Assembly: GCF_900105735.1 (NCBI RefSeq)
Contig: NZ_LT629793.1
Coordinates: forward strand, 4,216,001 to 4,280,000
Reading direction: 5' to 3'
DNA: 64,000 bases
DNA from: Pseudomonas yamanorum
Lineage (GTDB): Bacteria; Pseudomonadota; Gammaproteobacteria; Pseudomonadales; Pseudomonadaceae
Part shown: piece by piece, positions 36,487-46,141 of the stretch
Layout: each line of letters starts with the position of its first letter
Numbering within the stretch: the stretch's first letter is position 1
Made by a program: the position numbers and the translations under genes
Notes under the pieces: generated by a model
Databases searched by the model: none
Seen by the model: only the letters and a program-made list of their open reading frames with translations
What the model was told of the DNA's origin: nothing

Positions 36487-36981
36487 ATGACGAACAAAGA
36501 CGTAAGCAAAGTTAAGCGCAAAGGCACGTTCAAGAGCGCTCCTCTGCCAGTAGAAGCCCACACCGGCCCTGAGCTGGCCGGCGAAGAGCTGGTCAAGGTT
36601 GCCGTGGCTGCCCTGGAAGACGTGAAGGCTCAGGACATTCAAGTCCTGGACGTGCGCGACAAGCAGAGCATCACCGACTTCATGATCATCGCCACCGGTA
36701 CCTCCAACCGCCAGATCGGCGCGATGCTGGACAAGGTACGCGAAGCGGTCAAAGCCCAGGGCGTCAAGCCATTGGGTGAAGAAGGCAAGGGCGACAGCGA
36801 CTGGGTACTGTTGGACATGGACGACGTGATCGTTCACATGATGACCAGCAACGCCCGTCAGTTCTACGACCTTGAGCGTCTGTGGAAAGGCGCCGAGCAG
36901 AGCCGTGCTGCGGATGGCAAGCACCACAGCCCTGAAGTCGGCCACGCGCACTTCGACAAGCTCAACAAAGACCAGGAATAA
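36487..36981 (+). CDS. rsfS: ribosome silencing factor RsfS
   Basis: Binds L14 on the 50S subunit and blocks subunit joining under starvation. The 164 residues have the DUF143 core LEDVKAQDIQVLDVRDKQSITDFMIIATGTSNRQ and DWVLLDMDDVIVHMMTSNARQFYDLERLW. A basic N-terminal extension of about 30 residues (MTNKDVSKVKRKGTFKSAP) and a tail of about 25 residues (DGKHHSPEVGHAHF) exceed the usual length. Gene order nadD-rsfS-rlmH is conserved. Confidence 0.96.
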   Translation: MTNKDVSKVKRKGTFKSAPLPVEAHTGPELAGEELVKVAVAALEDVKAQDIQVLDVRDKQSITDFMIIATGTSNRQIGAMLDKVREAVKAQGVKPLGEEGKGDSDWVLLDMDDVIVHMMTSNARQFYDLERLWKGAEQSRAADGKHHSPEVGHAHFDKLNKDQE

Positions 36982-36990
36982 GGAACGGCT

Positions 36991-37458
36991 GTGCGCCTGC
37001 GTCTGATCGCTGTCGGTTCACGCATGCCCAAGTGGGTGGAAGAAGGCTGGCATGAATATGCCAAGCGCCTGCCATCCGAATTGGCGCTGGAACTGGTGGA
37101 AATACCGCTCAACACCCGGGGCAAGAATGCCGACGTGGCCCGCTTTATCCGTCAGGAAGGCGAAGCCATGCTGGCCAAGGTCGGGCCCAACGAGCGGATC
37201 GTGACCCTCGAAGTGCACGGCAAGCCCTGGAGCACCGAGCAGTTGGCGGTGGAACTGGATCGCTGGCGCCTGGATTCGCGCACGGTCAACTTCATGGTCG
37301 GCGGCCCCGAGGGGCTGGCGCCGGAAGTGTGCGCGCGGGCGGATCAGCGCTGGTCGCTGTCGCCCCTGACACTGCCGCACCCGCTGGTAAGAATTCTGAT
37401 CGGTGAACAGCTGTATCGCGCCTGGACAGTTCTGTCCGGGCACCCTTACCACAAATAA
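36991..37458 (+). CDS. rlmH: 23S rRNA pseudouridine-1915 N3-methyltransferase
   Basis: SPOUT-class methyltransferase acting on 23S rRNA Psi1915 of the assembled 70S ribosome. The 155 residues match the family along their length: [41 protein letters not shown] and [24 protein letters not shown] near the SAM-knot C-terminus. It follows rsfS by 9 bases. Confidence 0.98.
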   Translation: MRLRLIAVGSRMPKWVEEGWHEYAKRLPSELALELVEIPLNTRGKNADVARFIRQEGEAMLAKVGPNERIVTLEVHGKPWSTEQLAVELDRWRLDSRTVNFMVGGPEGLAPEVCARADQRWSLSPLTLPHPLVRILIGEQLYRAWTVLSGHPYHK

Positions 37459-37473
37459 TCTGCGCCCTGCCTG

Positions 37474-39372
37474 ATGACCCAGCCGATCCGCATCAAGGAC
37501 CACGAGAAAGACGCACGTCTTGTACGCGCGCGGGTGGTGTTTGGCGCGATTTTGGTGGTGGCGTTGCTGGGGGTGCTGATTGCGCGCCTGTATTTCCTGC
37601 AGGTGATCCAGTACGACTATCACTCCACATTGTCGGAAAACAACCGGGTGCACGTGCAGCCGATTCCGCCGACCCGTGGGCTGATTTTCGACCGCAATGG
37701 CGTGGTGGTCGCGGATAACCGGCCCAGCTTCAGCCTGAGCATGACCCGCGAACGTTCCGGCGATTGGCAGCAGATCCTCGATGTGATCGTCGAGGTGCTG
37801 CAACTGACACCGGAAGACCGGGTGATTTTCGAGAAACGCATGAAGCAGGGGCGCCGGCCGTTTGAGCCAGTGCCGATCCTGTTCGAGCTGACCGAAGAGC
37901 AGATCGCCCGGATCGCGGTGAACCAGTTCCGACTGCCGGGTGTGGAAGTGGTGGCGCAGTTGGTGCGGCACTACCCGCAAGGGGCGCACTTCGCGCATTC
38001 GGTCGGCTACATGGGCCGGATCAACGAGAAAGAGCTGAAGACCCTCGATCCGGTCAACTACAGCGGCACCCACCATATCGGCAAGACCGGCATCGAGCGT
38101 TTTTACGAGCCGGAACTGCATGGCCAGGTGGGTTACGAGGAAGTCGAGACCAACGCCCGTGGACGCGTGCTGCGGGTGCTCAAGCGTACCGATCCGGTGC
38201 CCGGCAAGGACATCGTGCTGAGCCTGGACATCAAGTTGCAGGAAGCGGCGGAGATGGCCCTGGGCGGGCGTCGGGGTGCCGTGGTGGCGCTGGACCCGAG
38301 CACAGGCGAAGTGCTGGCGATGGTCAGTCAGCCGAGTTTTGACCCGAACCTGTTTGTCACCGGGATCAGCTTCAAGGCCTACGCCGAGCTGCGCGATTCC
38401 ATTGATCGTCCGTTGTTCAACCGTGTGTTGCGCGGCCTGTATCCACCGGGTTCGACCATCAAGCCGGCGGTAGCCATTGCCGGCCTGGACTCGGGTGTGG
38501 TCACGGCGTCGAGCCGCGTGTTCGACCCCGGCTACTACATGCTGCCCAATTACGATCACAAATACCGTAACTGGAACCGTACCGGCGACGGCTATGTGGA
38601 CCTGGACACGGCGATCATGCGGTCCAACGACACCTACTTCTATGACCTGGCCCACAAGCTGGGGATTGATCGGCTGTCGGAGTACATGGGCAAGTTCGGC
38701 CTCGGTCAGAAAGTCTCCCTGGACATGTTCGAAGAATCCCCAGGCCTGATGCCGTCCCGCGAGTGGAAGCGAGCAACCCGTCGACAGGCGTGGTTCCCAG
38801 GTGAAACCCTGATTCTGGGGATCGGCCAGGGCTATATGCAGGCCACGCCGCTGCAACTGGCCCAGGCCACCGCGCTGGTGGCCAACAAGGGTGTATGGAA
38901 CCGTCCGCACCTGGCCAAGACCATCGAGGGCGAACGCCCGGTGGATGAAAACCCGATTCCCGACATTGTGCTGCGCGACCCGTCCGACTGGACCAAGGTC
39001 AACCACGGCATGCAGCAAGTGATGCACGGCGCCCGGGGTACCGCGCGTAAAGCGGCGGCCGGCGCGCAATACCGGATTGCCGGCAAGAGCGGTACGGCCC
39101 AGGTGGTCGCGATCAAGCAGGGTGAGAAGTACGACCGCTCCAAGGTTCAGGAGCGCCACCGTGACCACGCCTTGTTCGTCGGCTTTGCCCCGGCCGACAA
39201 CCCGAAGATCGCCGTGGCGGTGATGGTCGAGAACGGTGAATCCGGTTCCGGCGTGGCAGCACCCGTGGTGCGTCAAGTCATGGATGCCTGGCTGTTGACC
39301 GAAGACGGCAAGCTCAAGCCCGAATATGGCGGCACCCCATCCAGCGTGGAGGCTACGGCCCGTGAAGAGTAA
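37474..39372 (+). CDS. mrdA: penicillin-binding protein 2 (elongation transpeptidase)
   Basis: PG transpeptidase of the elongasome, partner of RodA. The 632 residues have one N-terminal membrane anchor (VFGAILVVALLGVLIARLYF) and a periplasmic pedestal. The transpeptidase domain has the active-site Ser327 in PPGSTIK, the SxN motif MRSND and the KTG-type box GKSGTAQ. The gene overlaps rodA by 11 bases. It is a target of mecillinam-type beta-lactams. Confidence 0.98.
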   Translation: MTQPIRIKDHEKDARLVRARVVFGAILVVALLGVLIARLYFLQVIQYDYHSTLSENNRVHVQPIPPTRGLIFDRNGVVVADNRPSFSLSMTRERSGDWQQILDVIVEVLQLTPEDRVIFEKRMKQGRRPFEPVPILFELTEEQIARIAVNQFRLPGVEVVAQLVRHYPQGAHFAHSVGYMGRINEKELKTLDPVNYSGTHHIGKTGIERFYEPELHGQVGYEEVETNARGRVLRVLKRTDPVPGKDIVLSLDIKLQEAAEMALGGRRGAVVALDPSTGEVLAMVSQPSFDPNLFVTGISFKAYAELRDSIDRPLFNRVLRGLYPPGSTIKPAVAIAGLDSGVVTASSRVFDPGYYMLPNYDHKYRNWNRTGDGYVDLDTAIMRSNDTYFYDLAHKLGIDRLSEYMGKFGLGQKVSLDMFEESPGLMPSREWKRATRRQAWFPGETLILGIGQGYMQATPLQLAQATALVANKGVWNRPHLAKTIEGERPVDENPIPDIVLRDPSDWTKVNHGMQQVMHGARGTARKAAAGAQYRIAGKSGTAQVVAIKQGEKYDRSKVQERHRDHALFVGFAPADNPKIAVAVMVENGESGSGVAAPVVRQVMDAWLLTEDGKLKPEYGGTPSSVEATAREE

Positions 39373-40507
39373 TTTTGACCGCATCCTCTCCAGCGAGGAT
39401 GTGATGCGCCGTCGCGCCACCTTGCTGCAGCGCATGCACATTGATGGCCCGTTGCTGATCCTGCTGCTGACCCTCGCGGCCGGCAGCTTGTTTGTTTTGT
39501 ATTCGGCCAGTGGCAAAAACTGGGACCTGCTGATCAAGCAGGCGTCTTCGTTTGGCCTGGGCCTGTTGTCGATGGTGGTGATCGCTCAGCTGGAGCCGCG
39601 CTTCATGGCGCGCTGGGTGCCGCTGGGGTACGTCGCCGGGGTGTTGCTGCTGGTGGTGGTGGATGTCATGGGGCACAACGCCATGGGTGCCACCCGCTGG
39701 ATCAACATCCCGGGGGTGATTCGCTTCCAGCCGTCGGAATTCATGAAGATCCTGATGCCGGCGACCATCGCCTGGTACCTGTCAAAACGCACATTGCCGC
39801 CGCAGCTCAAGCACGTGGGCATCAGCCTGATATTGATCGGCGTGCCGTTTATCCTGATCGTGCGCCAGCCCGACCTCGGCACCTCGCTGCTGATCCTCGC
39901 GGGCGGCGCGTTCGTGCTGTTCATGGGGGGGCTGCGCTGGCGCTGGATCCTCAGCGTGCTGGCCGCCGCCGTGCCGGTGGCCGTGGCCATGTGGTTCTTT
40001 TTCATGCACGACTATCAGAAGCAGCGAATCCTCACGTTCCTCGATCCGGAGAGCGATCCGCTGGGCACCGGCTGGAACATCATCCAGTCCAAGGCTGCCA
40101 TCGGTTCCGGCGGCGTATTCGGCAAGGGCTGGCTGCTGGGCACCCAGTCGCACCTGGACTTTTTGCCGGAAAGCCACACCGACTTTATTATCGCGGTGAT
40201 GGGCGAGGAGTTCGGCCTGGTGGGCATCTGCGCACTGTTGCTGATTTACTTGCTGCTGATCGGTCGTGGCCTGGTGATTACTGCCCAGGCGCAAACGCTG
40301 TTCGGCAAATTGCTCGCCGGCAGCCTCACCATGACGTTTTTTGTTTACGTTTTCGTCAACATCGGTATGGTCAGTGGCCTGTTGCCGGTGGTTGGGGTGC
40401 CGTTGCCGTTCATTAGCTACGGCGGAACTTCGCTGGTGACATTGATGTCAGCGTTTGGGGTTTTGATGTCGATCCATACCCATCGTAAGTGGATCGCACA
40501 GGTTTGA
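39362..40507 (+). CDS. rodA: rod-shape determining PG polymerase RodA (SEDS)
   Basis: SEDS-family glycosyltransferase that polymerises lipid II with PBP2. It begins with GTG at 39362 (VKSNFDRILSSEDVMRRRATLLQR), inside the mrdA 3' end, giving 381 residues. About 10 membrane segments are visible; SEDS marks include LDPESDPLGTGWNIIQSKAAIGSGGVFGKGW and LPFISYGGTSLVTLM. An ATG-initiated longer form (from 39326) would read through mrdA and is rejected. Confidence 0.97.
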   Translation: MKSNFDRILSSEDVMRRRATLLQRMHIDGPLLILLLTLAAGSLFVLYSASGKNWDLLIKQASSFGLGLLSMVVIAQLEPRFMARWVPLGYVAGVLLLVVVDVMGHNAMGATRWINIPGVIRFQPSEFMKILMPATIAWYLSKRTLPPQLKHVGISLILIGVPFILIVRQPDLGTSLLILAGGAFVLFMGGLRWRWILSVLAAAVPVAVAMWFFFMHDYQKQRILTFLDPESDPLGTGWNIIQSKAAIGSGGVFGKGWLLGTQSHLDFLPESHTDFIIAVMGEEFGLVGICALLLIYLLLIGRGLVITAQAQTLFGKLLAGSLTMTFFVYVFVNIGMVSGLLPVVGVPLPFISYGGTSLVTLMSAFGVLMSIHTHRKWIAQV

Positions 40508-40518
40508 ATAAGGTGAAG

Positions 40519-41538
40519 ATGTCAATGCAAGTAATGCGCGGCTGGGCTGCTCGGCACGTGTCCTGGATGGGCCTGTTGGGCCTGCTGGGGGCCGCTGTGC
40601 AGGAAGCGCAGGCCGGCGACTACGACGGCTCGCCCCAGGTCGCCGAATTTGTCGGTGAGATGACCCGTGACTATGGTTTCGCCGGTGAACAGCTGATGGG
40701 CGTGTTCCGCGAGGCCCAGCGCAAGCAGGCAATTCTCGACGCCATCTCCCGGCCCGCCGAACGCGTGAAGCAGTGGAAGGAATATCGCCCGATGTTCCTG
40801 ACCGACGCCCGCGTGGCGCGTGGTGTGGACTTCTGGCGCCAGCACGAAGCCGTACTGGCCCGCGCCGAGCAGGAATACGGGGTTCCGGCCCAAGTGATCG
40901 TAGCCATCATCGGCATCGAAACCTTCTACGGCCGCAACACCGGCAGCTACCGGGTGATCGACGCCTTGTCGACCCTGGGCTTTGATTACCCGCCGCGCGC
41001 CGAATTCTTCCGCAAAGAGCTGCGCGAATTCCTGTTGTTGGCCCGTGAAGAGCAGGTCGACCCGTTGACCCTCAAGGGTTCCTACGCCGGGGCCATGGGC
41101 TTGCCGCAGTTCATGCCGAGCAGCTTTCGCGCCTACGCCGTGGATTTCGACGGCGACGGCCATATCAATATCTGGAGCAACCCCGATGACGCCATCGGCA
41201 GCGTCGCCAGCTACTTCAAGCGTCACGGTTGGGTAGCCGGCGAGCCGGTGGTGATTCGCGCCGATGTGACCGGTGACAGCGCCGACGAAGGCCTGACCCA
41301 GGGTATCGAGCCCGTCAAGACAGTGGGGGAGTTGCGGGCGCTGGGCTGGTCGAGTCAGAATGCGCCACGCGATGATATGCCGGTGACGGCGTTCCGCCTC
41401 GAAGGCGAAAATGGCCCGGAATATTGGATGGGCCTGAAGAATTTCTACGCAATCACGCGTTATAACCGCAGTGTGATGTACGCCATGGCCGTGCATCAGC
41501 TGTCAGACATGCTGGTCCAAGCACGGGGCGTCAAGTAA
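40519..41538 (+). CDS. mltB: membrane-bound lytic murein transglycosylase B
   Basis: Cleaves glycan strands with a 1,6-anhydro end. The start MSMQVMRGWAARHVSW at 40519 follows AAGGTGAAG, and an Ala-rich signal peptide ends QEAQAGDYDG. The catalytic glutamate is in IIGIETFYGRNTGSYRVIDALSTL, and the SLT fold has AGAMGLPQFMPSSF. There is no lipobox, so it is probably a soluble periplasmic form (SltB-type). Translationally coupled to rlpA (TAATG). Confidence 0.96.
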   Translation: MSMQVMRGWAARHVSWMGLLGLLGAAVQEAQAGDYDGSPQVAEFVGEMTRDYGFAGEQLMGVFREAQRKQAILDAISRPAERVKQWKEYRPMFLTDARVARGVDFWRQHEAVLARAEQEYGVPAQVIVAIIGIETFYGRNTGSYRVIDALSTLGFDYPPRAEFFRKELREFLLLAREEQVDPLTLKGSYAGAMGLPQFMPSSFRAYAVDFDGDGHINIWSNPDDAIGSVASYFKRHGWVAGEPVVIRADVTGDSADEGLTQGIEPVKTVGELRALGWSSQNAPRDDMPVTAFRLEGENGPEYWMGLKNFYAITRYNRSVMYAMAVHQLSDMLVQARGVK

Positions 41539-42536
41539 TGCCGGTATCACCGATGTACAAACCCCTGAAGCTGGTGGCTTACGCCGCATTGTCGTTATTG
41601 GTGGTCAGTTGCTCCACCAGTCGTGCACCGGTGCAAAAGTCCGGTGGCACGGCCATCCGCTCTCAACCGGGGCTGGATATCAACCGCGCCCACAAAGACG
41701 GCGCGCCGTGGTGGGATGTGGATGTGTCGAAAATCCCGGATGCCACGCCGACCCTGCACACCGGTCCTTACAAGGCCAACCCTTACACCGTGCTGGGCAA
41801 AAACTACTTCCCGCTGCAAGACTCCAAGACCTACGTGCAATCGGGTACGGCGTCCTGGTACGGGACCAAATTCCATGGCCAGAACACCGCCAACGGCGAA
41901 GTGTATGACCTGTACGGCATGAGCGCGGCGCACAAGACCCTGCCACTGCCCAGCTATGTACGCGTGACCAACCTGGACAACAACCGCTCGGTGATCCTGC
42001 GGGTCAATGACCGTGGGCCGTTCTATTCGGACCGGATCATCGACTTGTCCTACGCCGCCGCGAAGAAGCTCGGTTATGCCGAGATCGGCACGGCGCGGGT
42101 GAAGGTTGAAGGTATCGACCCTGCCCAGTATTGGGCCCAGCGTGGCAAGCCGGCGCCGTTGATGCTCAACGAACCGCAAACCCCGCAACCACAAGTTACC
42201 GCCTCGGCCGGCAAGATCGAGCAGTGGACACCGCCACCGGCGCAGCATGCCCCGGACACGGTCGTCATCCCCCATGCAGCGCCGGGAGCCTCTACCGTGG
42301 GCGGCCAGTACCTGCAAGTGGGCGCTTTCGCCAACCCTGACGCGGCAGAGCTGTTAAGGTCCAAGCTCAGCGGAATGGTCAGTGCGCCGGTGTTTATCAG
42401 CTCTATTGTGCGTAACCAGCAAACCTTGCACCGTGTGCGCATGGGGCCGATCGGCTCGCCGAGCGAAGTTGCACAAGTGCAGAACAGTGTGCGCATGGCC
42501 AACCTGGGGCAACCCAGCGTGGTCACCGCCGAATAA
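41538..42536 (+). CDS. rlpA: septal ring lytic transglycosylase RlpA
   Basis: Outer-membrane lipoprotein that cleaves denuded glycan strands at septa. The 332 residues start MPVSPMYKPLKLVAYAALSLLVVSCSTS with a lipobox. The double-psi beta-barrel domain is SGTASWYGTKFHGQNTANGEVYDLYGMSAAHKTLPLPS followed by VILRVNDRGPF. The C-terminal SPOR domain (YLQVGAFANPDAAELLRSKL) binds denuded septal glycan. It overlaps mltB by one base. Confidence 0.97.
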   Translation: MPVSPMYKPLKLVAYAALSLLVVSCSTSRAPVQKSGGTAIRSQPGLDINRAHKDGAPWWDVDVSKIPDATPTLHTGPYKANPYTVLGKNYFPLQDSKTYVQSGTASWYGTKFHGQNTANGEVYDLYGMSAAHKTLPLPSYVRVTNLDNNRSVILRVNDRGPFYSDRIIDLSYAAAKKLGYAEIGTARVKVEGIDPAQYWAQRGKPAPLMLNEPQTPQPQVTASAGKIEQWTPPPAQHAPDTVVIPHAAPGASTVGGQYLQVGAFANPDAAELLRSKLSGMVSAPVFISSIVRNQQTLHRVRMGPIGSPSEVAQVQNSVRMANLGQPSVVTAE

Positions 42537-42721
42537 GCAGTACAAAGGATTGATGGCTCAGGCTCGCATGCGGGTTTGAGCCTTGGTTGTTGGCTCGTTG
42601 AACAATAAAAACCCAGGGGCAAGGGGTGGGCGTACAACCGAACACGCGACAGTCTGGCGACGGGCTGTCTGAATAGTTTTGCCCGCGAGGGCAAGTTTCC
42701 ATAAGCAATTTCGAGAGACGG

Positions 42722-43879
42722 ATGAACATCACCACCTTAGCCAAACGCACGTGCCTGCTTCTTTCGCTGATCATCACCCCGGCCGCCTGGGCGGTTGAAA
42801 TGGTGCCAGCTTCCCCGCAACTGGCTGCCAAGGCCTGGGTCCTGATGGACGCCGCCAGCGGCAACGTGCTGGTGGAGAACAACGGTGACCAGCGCCTGCC
42901 CCCAGCCAGCCTGACCAAGCTGATGACTGCCTACATCGCGACCCTGGAAATCCGTCGCGGCCAGATCGGTGAAAACGATCCGGTGACCGTCAGCGAAAAC
43001 GCCTGGCGCACCGGCGGTTCGCGGATGTTCATCAAGGTCGGTTCGCAGGTGACTGTCAGCGACCTGCTGCACGGCATCATCATCCAGTCCGGTAACGATG
43101 CCAGCGTGGCCTTGGCCGAGCACATCGCCGGCAGCGAAGACGCGTTCGCCGACATGATGAACAAAACCGTGGCCGACCTGGGCATGACCAACAGCCACTT
43201 CATGAACCCGACCGGCCTGCCGAATCCGGAGCACTACTCGTCGGCTCACGACATGGCCATCCTGGCCCGCGCGATCATTCGTGTCGACCCGGTGCACTAC
43301 GCGATCTACTCCCAGAAAGAGTTCTTCTGGAACAACATCAAGCAACCTAACCGCAACCTGTTGCTGTGGCGTGACAAGACCGTCGATGGTCTGAAAACCG
43401 GTCACACCGACGAAGCGGGCTACTGCATGGTGTCGTCCGCTGTCCGTGACGGCCAGCGCCTGATTGCCGTGGTATTCGGTACCAACAGCGAGCAGGCCCG
43501 TGCGGCCGAGACGCAGAAGCTGCTGACCTATGGCTTCCGTTTCTTCGAAACCCAGACCTTCTACCAGAAAGGCACCGAGCTGGCTCAAGCCCCTGTGTGG
43601 AAAGGCGCGACCCATCAAGTCAAGGCCGGCCTGGCTGAAGACCTGACCCTGACCATGCCTAAAGGCCAGCTCAAGAAGCTGGTGGCCAGCATGACCATGA
43701 ACCCGCAGCTGGTCGCACCGATCGCCAAGGGCGATGTCATCGGTAAGGTCGAAGTGAAGCTGGACGACAAGGTGGTGCACAGCGCCGACCTGATCGCTCT
43801 GGACGCCGTCGACGAAGGTGGTATCTTCCGACGCGTGTGGGATAGCATCCGTCTATTCTTCTACAGCTTGTTCAACTGA
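42722..43879 (+). CDS. dacA: D-alanyl-D-alanine carboxypeptidase (PBP5/6 type)
   Basis: Trims the terminal D-Ala of PG pentapeptides in the periplasm. The 385 residues have a signal peptide (LSLIITPAAWAVEM), the active-site SLTK in PASLTKLMTAYIA, the SGN motif in IIIQSGNDASVALAEH and KTG in DGLKTGHTDEAGY. The C-terminal amphipathic helix that anchors PBP5 is present (FRRVWDSIRLFFYSLFN). The untranslated region upstream is about 180 bases and contains no gene. Confidence 0.97.
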   Translation: MNITTLAKRTCLLLSLIITPAAWAVEMVPASPQLAAKAWVLMDAASGNVLVENNGDQRLPPASLTKLMTAYIATLEIRRGQIGENDPVTVSENAWRTGGSRMFIKVGSQVTVSDLLHGIIIQSGNDASVALAEHIAGSEDAFADMMNKTVADLGMTNSHFMNPTGLPNPEHYSSAHDMAILARAIIRVDPVHYAIYSQKEFFWNNIKQPNRNLLLWRDKTVDGLKTGHTDEAGYCMVSSAVRDGQRLIAVVFGTNSEQARAAETQKLLTYGFRFFETQTFYQKGTELAQAPVWKGATHQVKAGLAEDLTLTMPKGQLKKLVASMTMNPQLVAPIAKGDVIGKVEVKLDDKVVHSADLIALDAVDEGGIFRRVWDSIRLFFYSLFN

Positions 43880-43896
43880 TAGTGTGCACCTGCATG

Positions 43897-43922
43897 ACCC
43901 CGCGCTGATCCGGCGCGGGGTT
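43897..43922 (+). terminator. putative terminator after dacA
   Basis: A 9-bp stem (ACCCCGCGC and its complement) with a 7-base loop, followed only by TTATG. It is a strong hairpin but has a short T-run, so read-through into ybeD is possible. Confidence 0.55.
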
Positions 43923-43963
43923 ATGCCCGTCGCCACGGCTTACGCTTACGAGGCCGTTACGCC

Positions 43964-44239
43964 ATGACCGATACCGAAGTAAAGGCGCCAAAGATCGAAT
44001 TCCCAAACGTGGACTATCCCGTCAAGGTGATCAGCGATACGGGTGTGGGCAACAAAGACAAGATCATCGAGATCGTCAAGAAACACGCGACGATCAACCA
44101 TGACCGTGTGGATGAGCGTCAAAGCACCAACGGCAAGTACACCACCATTCAGTTGCACATCGTTGCAACTGACCAGGACCAGCTCTACAACATCAACAGC
44201 GAACTGCGGGCCACCGGCTTCGTGCACATGGTGTTGTGA
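43964..44239 (+). CDS. ybeD: DUF493 family protein YbeD
   Basis: A 91-residue ferredoxin-fold protein. The core [32 protein letters not shown] and the tail [23 protein letters not shown] ending are typical of YbeD, which is found beside dacA and lipB in many gamma-proteobacteria. Its function is unknown, possibly regulatory (ACT-like). It overlaps lipB by one base. Confidence 0.95.
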   Translation: MTDTEVKAPKIEFPNVDYPVKVISDTGVGNKDKIIEIVKKHATINHDRVDERQSTNGKYTTIQLHIVATDQDQLYNINSELRATGFVHMVL

Positions 44240-44886
44240 TGTCACAGACCCTGGGCTTTCGCGAGCTCGGCCAAATGGCATATGAACCGGTGTGGCACGC
44301 CATGCAGCGGTTCACCAACGAGCGCGGCACCGAAGCCCCGGATGAAATCTGGCTGGTGGAACACCCGCCGGTTTTCACCCAGGGCCAGGCCGGCAAGGCC
44401 GAGCATTTGTTGCTGCCGGGAGAAATCCCGGTGGTGCAGGTCGACCGCGGCGGGCAGGTGACTTACCATGGCCCAGGCCAATTGGTGGCTTATCTGTTGC
44501 TGGACGTGCGCAGGCTAGGTTTTGGCGTACGTGAGCTGGTCAGTCGCATGGAGTCATGCCTGATCGAGTTGCTGGCCAGCTACGGTGTGACCGCAGCGGC
44601 CAAGCCGGATGCTCCGGGGGTTTACGTAGAGGGCGCGAAAATCGCCTCCCTGGGCCTGCGGATTCGCCACGGCTGTTCCTTTCACGGCCTGGCCTTGAAC
44701 GTGGACATGGACCTGGCGCCGTTTCGACGGATCAATCCCTGCGGTTACGCCGGTTTGGCGATGACCCAGTTGAGCGATCACGCAACACCACTAGAATTTG
44801 CCGAGGTAAGTGCCCGGCTGCGCGCGCAGCTCGTCAAACACCTCGACTATGCTGAGCAGACGACCCTAACGGGCGGAATCGACTGA
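44239..44886 (+). CDS. lipB: octanoyltransferase LipB
   Basis: Moves octanoate from acyl-ACP to lipoyl domains, the first step of lipoate attachment. The 215 residues start [19 protein letters not shown] at the ATG that shares a base with the ybeD stop. Landmarks are [23 protein letters not shown], the lysine in [11 protein letters not shown] and [16 protein letters not shown]. It is followed 2 bases on by lipA. Confidence 0.97.
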   Translation: MSQTLGFRELGQMAYEPVWHAMQRFTNERGTEAPDEIWLVEHPPVFTQGQAGKAEHLLLPGEIPVVQVDRGGQVTYHGPGQLVAYLLLDVRRLGFGVRELVSRMESCLIELLASYGVTAAAKPDAPGVYVEGAKIASLGLRIRHGCSFHGLALNVDMDLAPFRRINPCGYAGLAMTQLSDHATPLEFAEVSARLRAQLVKHLDYAEQTTLTGGID

Positions 44887-44888
44887 TT

Positions 44889-45908
44889 ATGACTACTGAT
44901 GCAGTGCAAACCATGATCCCGACGCTGGATGTTACCGAGCGTCCGGCCCCGCGTGCCAAGGTAGAAGCCGGCGTCAAGCTGCGCGGCGCCGAGAAGGTTG
45001 CACGCATCCCGGTGAAGATCATTCCGACCACCGAACTGCCGAAAAAGCCTGACTGGATTCGCGTGCGTATCCCGGTTTCGCCGGAAGTCGACCGCATCAA
45101 GGCCCTGCTGCGCAAACACAAGCTGCACAGCGTCTGCGAAGAGGCGTCTTGCCCGAACCTGGGCGAGTGCTTCTCCGGCGGCACTGCGACCTTCATGATC
45201 ATGGGTGACATCTGCACCCGTCGTTGCCCGTTCTGCGACGTTGGCCACGGCCGGCCGAAACCGCTGGACGTCAACGAGCCGGAAAGCCTGGCCATCGCCA
45301 TCGCCGACCTCAAACTCAAGTACGTCGTGATCACCTCGGTAGACCGTGACGACCTGCGCGACGGCGGTGCCCAGCACTTTGCCGACTGCATCCGCGAGAT
45401 CCGCAAGCTGTCGCCGAACGTGATGCTCGAGACCCTCGTCCCGGACTACCGTGGCCGTATGGACGTGGCGCTGGAAATCACCGCCGCCGAGCCGCCGGAT
45501 GTGTTCAACCATAACCTGGAAACCGTACCGCGCCTGTACAAGGCTGCGCGTCCGGGTTCGGACTACCAGTGGTCGCTGACCCTGCTGCAGAAATTCAAGC
45601 AGATGATGCCGCACATTCCGACCAAATCCGGCCTGATGCTGGGCCTGGGCGAAACCGACGAAGAAGTCATCGAAGTCATGAAGCGCATGCGCGAACACGA
45701 CATCGACATGCTGACCCTCGGCCAGTACCTGCAGCCATCCCGTAGCCACTTGCCAGTACAGCGCTTCGTGCACCCGGACGTGTTCGCCTGGTTTGCCGAA
45801 GAAGGCTACAAGATGGGCTTCAAGAACGTCGCTTCCGGCCCGCTGGTACGTTCCTCGTACCACGCCGACGAGCAGGCGAAATTGGTCAAGGCCAGCCTGG
45901 TTTCCTGA
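44889..45908 (+). CDS. lipA: lipoyl synthase
   Basis: Radical-SAM enzyme that inserts two sulfurs into octanoyl-lipoyl domains. The 339 residues carry the auxiliary cluster cysteines in [13 protein letters not shown] and the radical-SAM motif [15 protein letters not shown], followed by the conserved [11 protein letters not shown] and MTPxSGLM-like block ([14 protein letters not shown]). It ends the proA-lipA run; a REP element follows. Confidence 0.98.
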   Translation: MTTDAVQTMIPTLDVTERPAPRAKVEAGVKLRGAEKVARIPVKIIPTTELPKKPDWIRVRIPVSPEVDRIKALLRKHKLHSVCEEASCPNLGECFSGGTATFMIMGDICTRRCPFCDVGHGRPKPLDVNEPESLAIAIADLKLKYVVITSVDRDDLRDGGAQHFADCIREIRKLSPNVMLETLVPDYRGRMDVALEITAAEPPDVFNHNLETVPRLYKAARPGSDYQWSLTLLQKFKQMMPHIPTKSGLMLGLGETDEEVIEVMKRMREHDIDMLTLGQYLQPSRSHLPVQRFVHPDVFAWFAEEGYKMGFKNVASGPLVRSSYHADEQAKLVKASLVS

Positions 45909-45937
45909 TACGCGGAACGCCGGACACTGCAGGACCC

Positions 45938-46062
45938 TTGTGGGAGCGGGCCTGGATGGGAGCGGGCTTGCTCGCGAATGCGTTGGATCAGTTGACCTAT
46001 CCGGTGACTGACTGACCGCTTTCGCGAGCAAGCCCGCTCCCACCCAAGCCCGCTCCCACATT
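45938..46062. repeat. nested double-arm REP element
   Basis: Both arms are duplicated. The left side reads TGTGGGAGCGGGC, 5 bases, then the full arm TGGGAGCGGGCTTGCTCG. The right side is its mirror, with an arm, a short spacer and a second CCCGCTCCCACA. The structure is symmetrical, unlike the simple doublets elsewhere. Confidence 0.85.
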
Positions 46063-46141
46063 TGCTACTGACTCTTCCTCTTCTGTTTGCAACCATTGCT
46101 GTTTAGAGTGCCTTGGGCAATCCACACGAGGAGAACCATGG

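Noticed and set aside
37018..39537. 839-codon open frame opposite mrdA
   Set aside because: Antisense shadow of rlmH and mrdA; no motifs, and the sense genes are certain.
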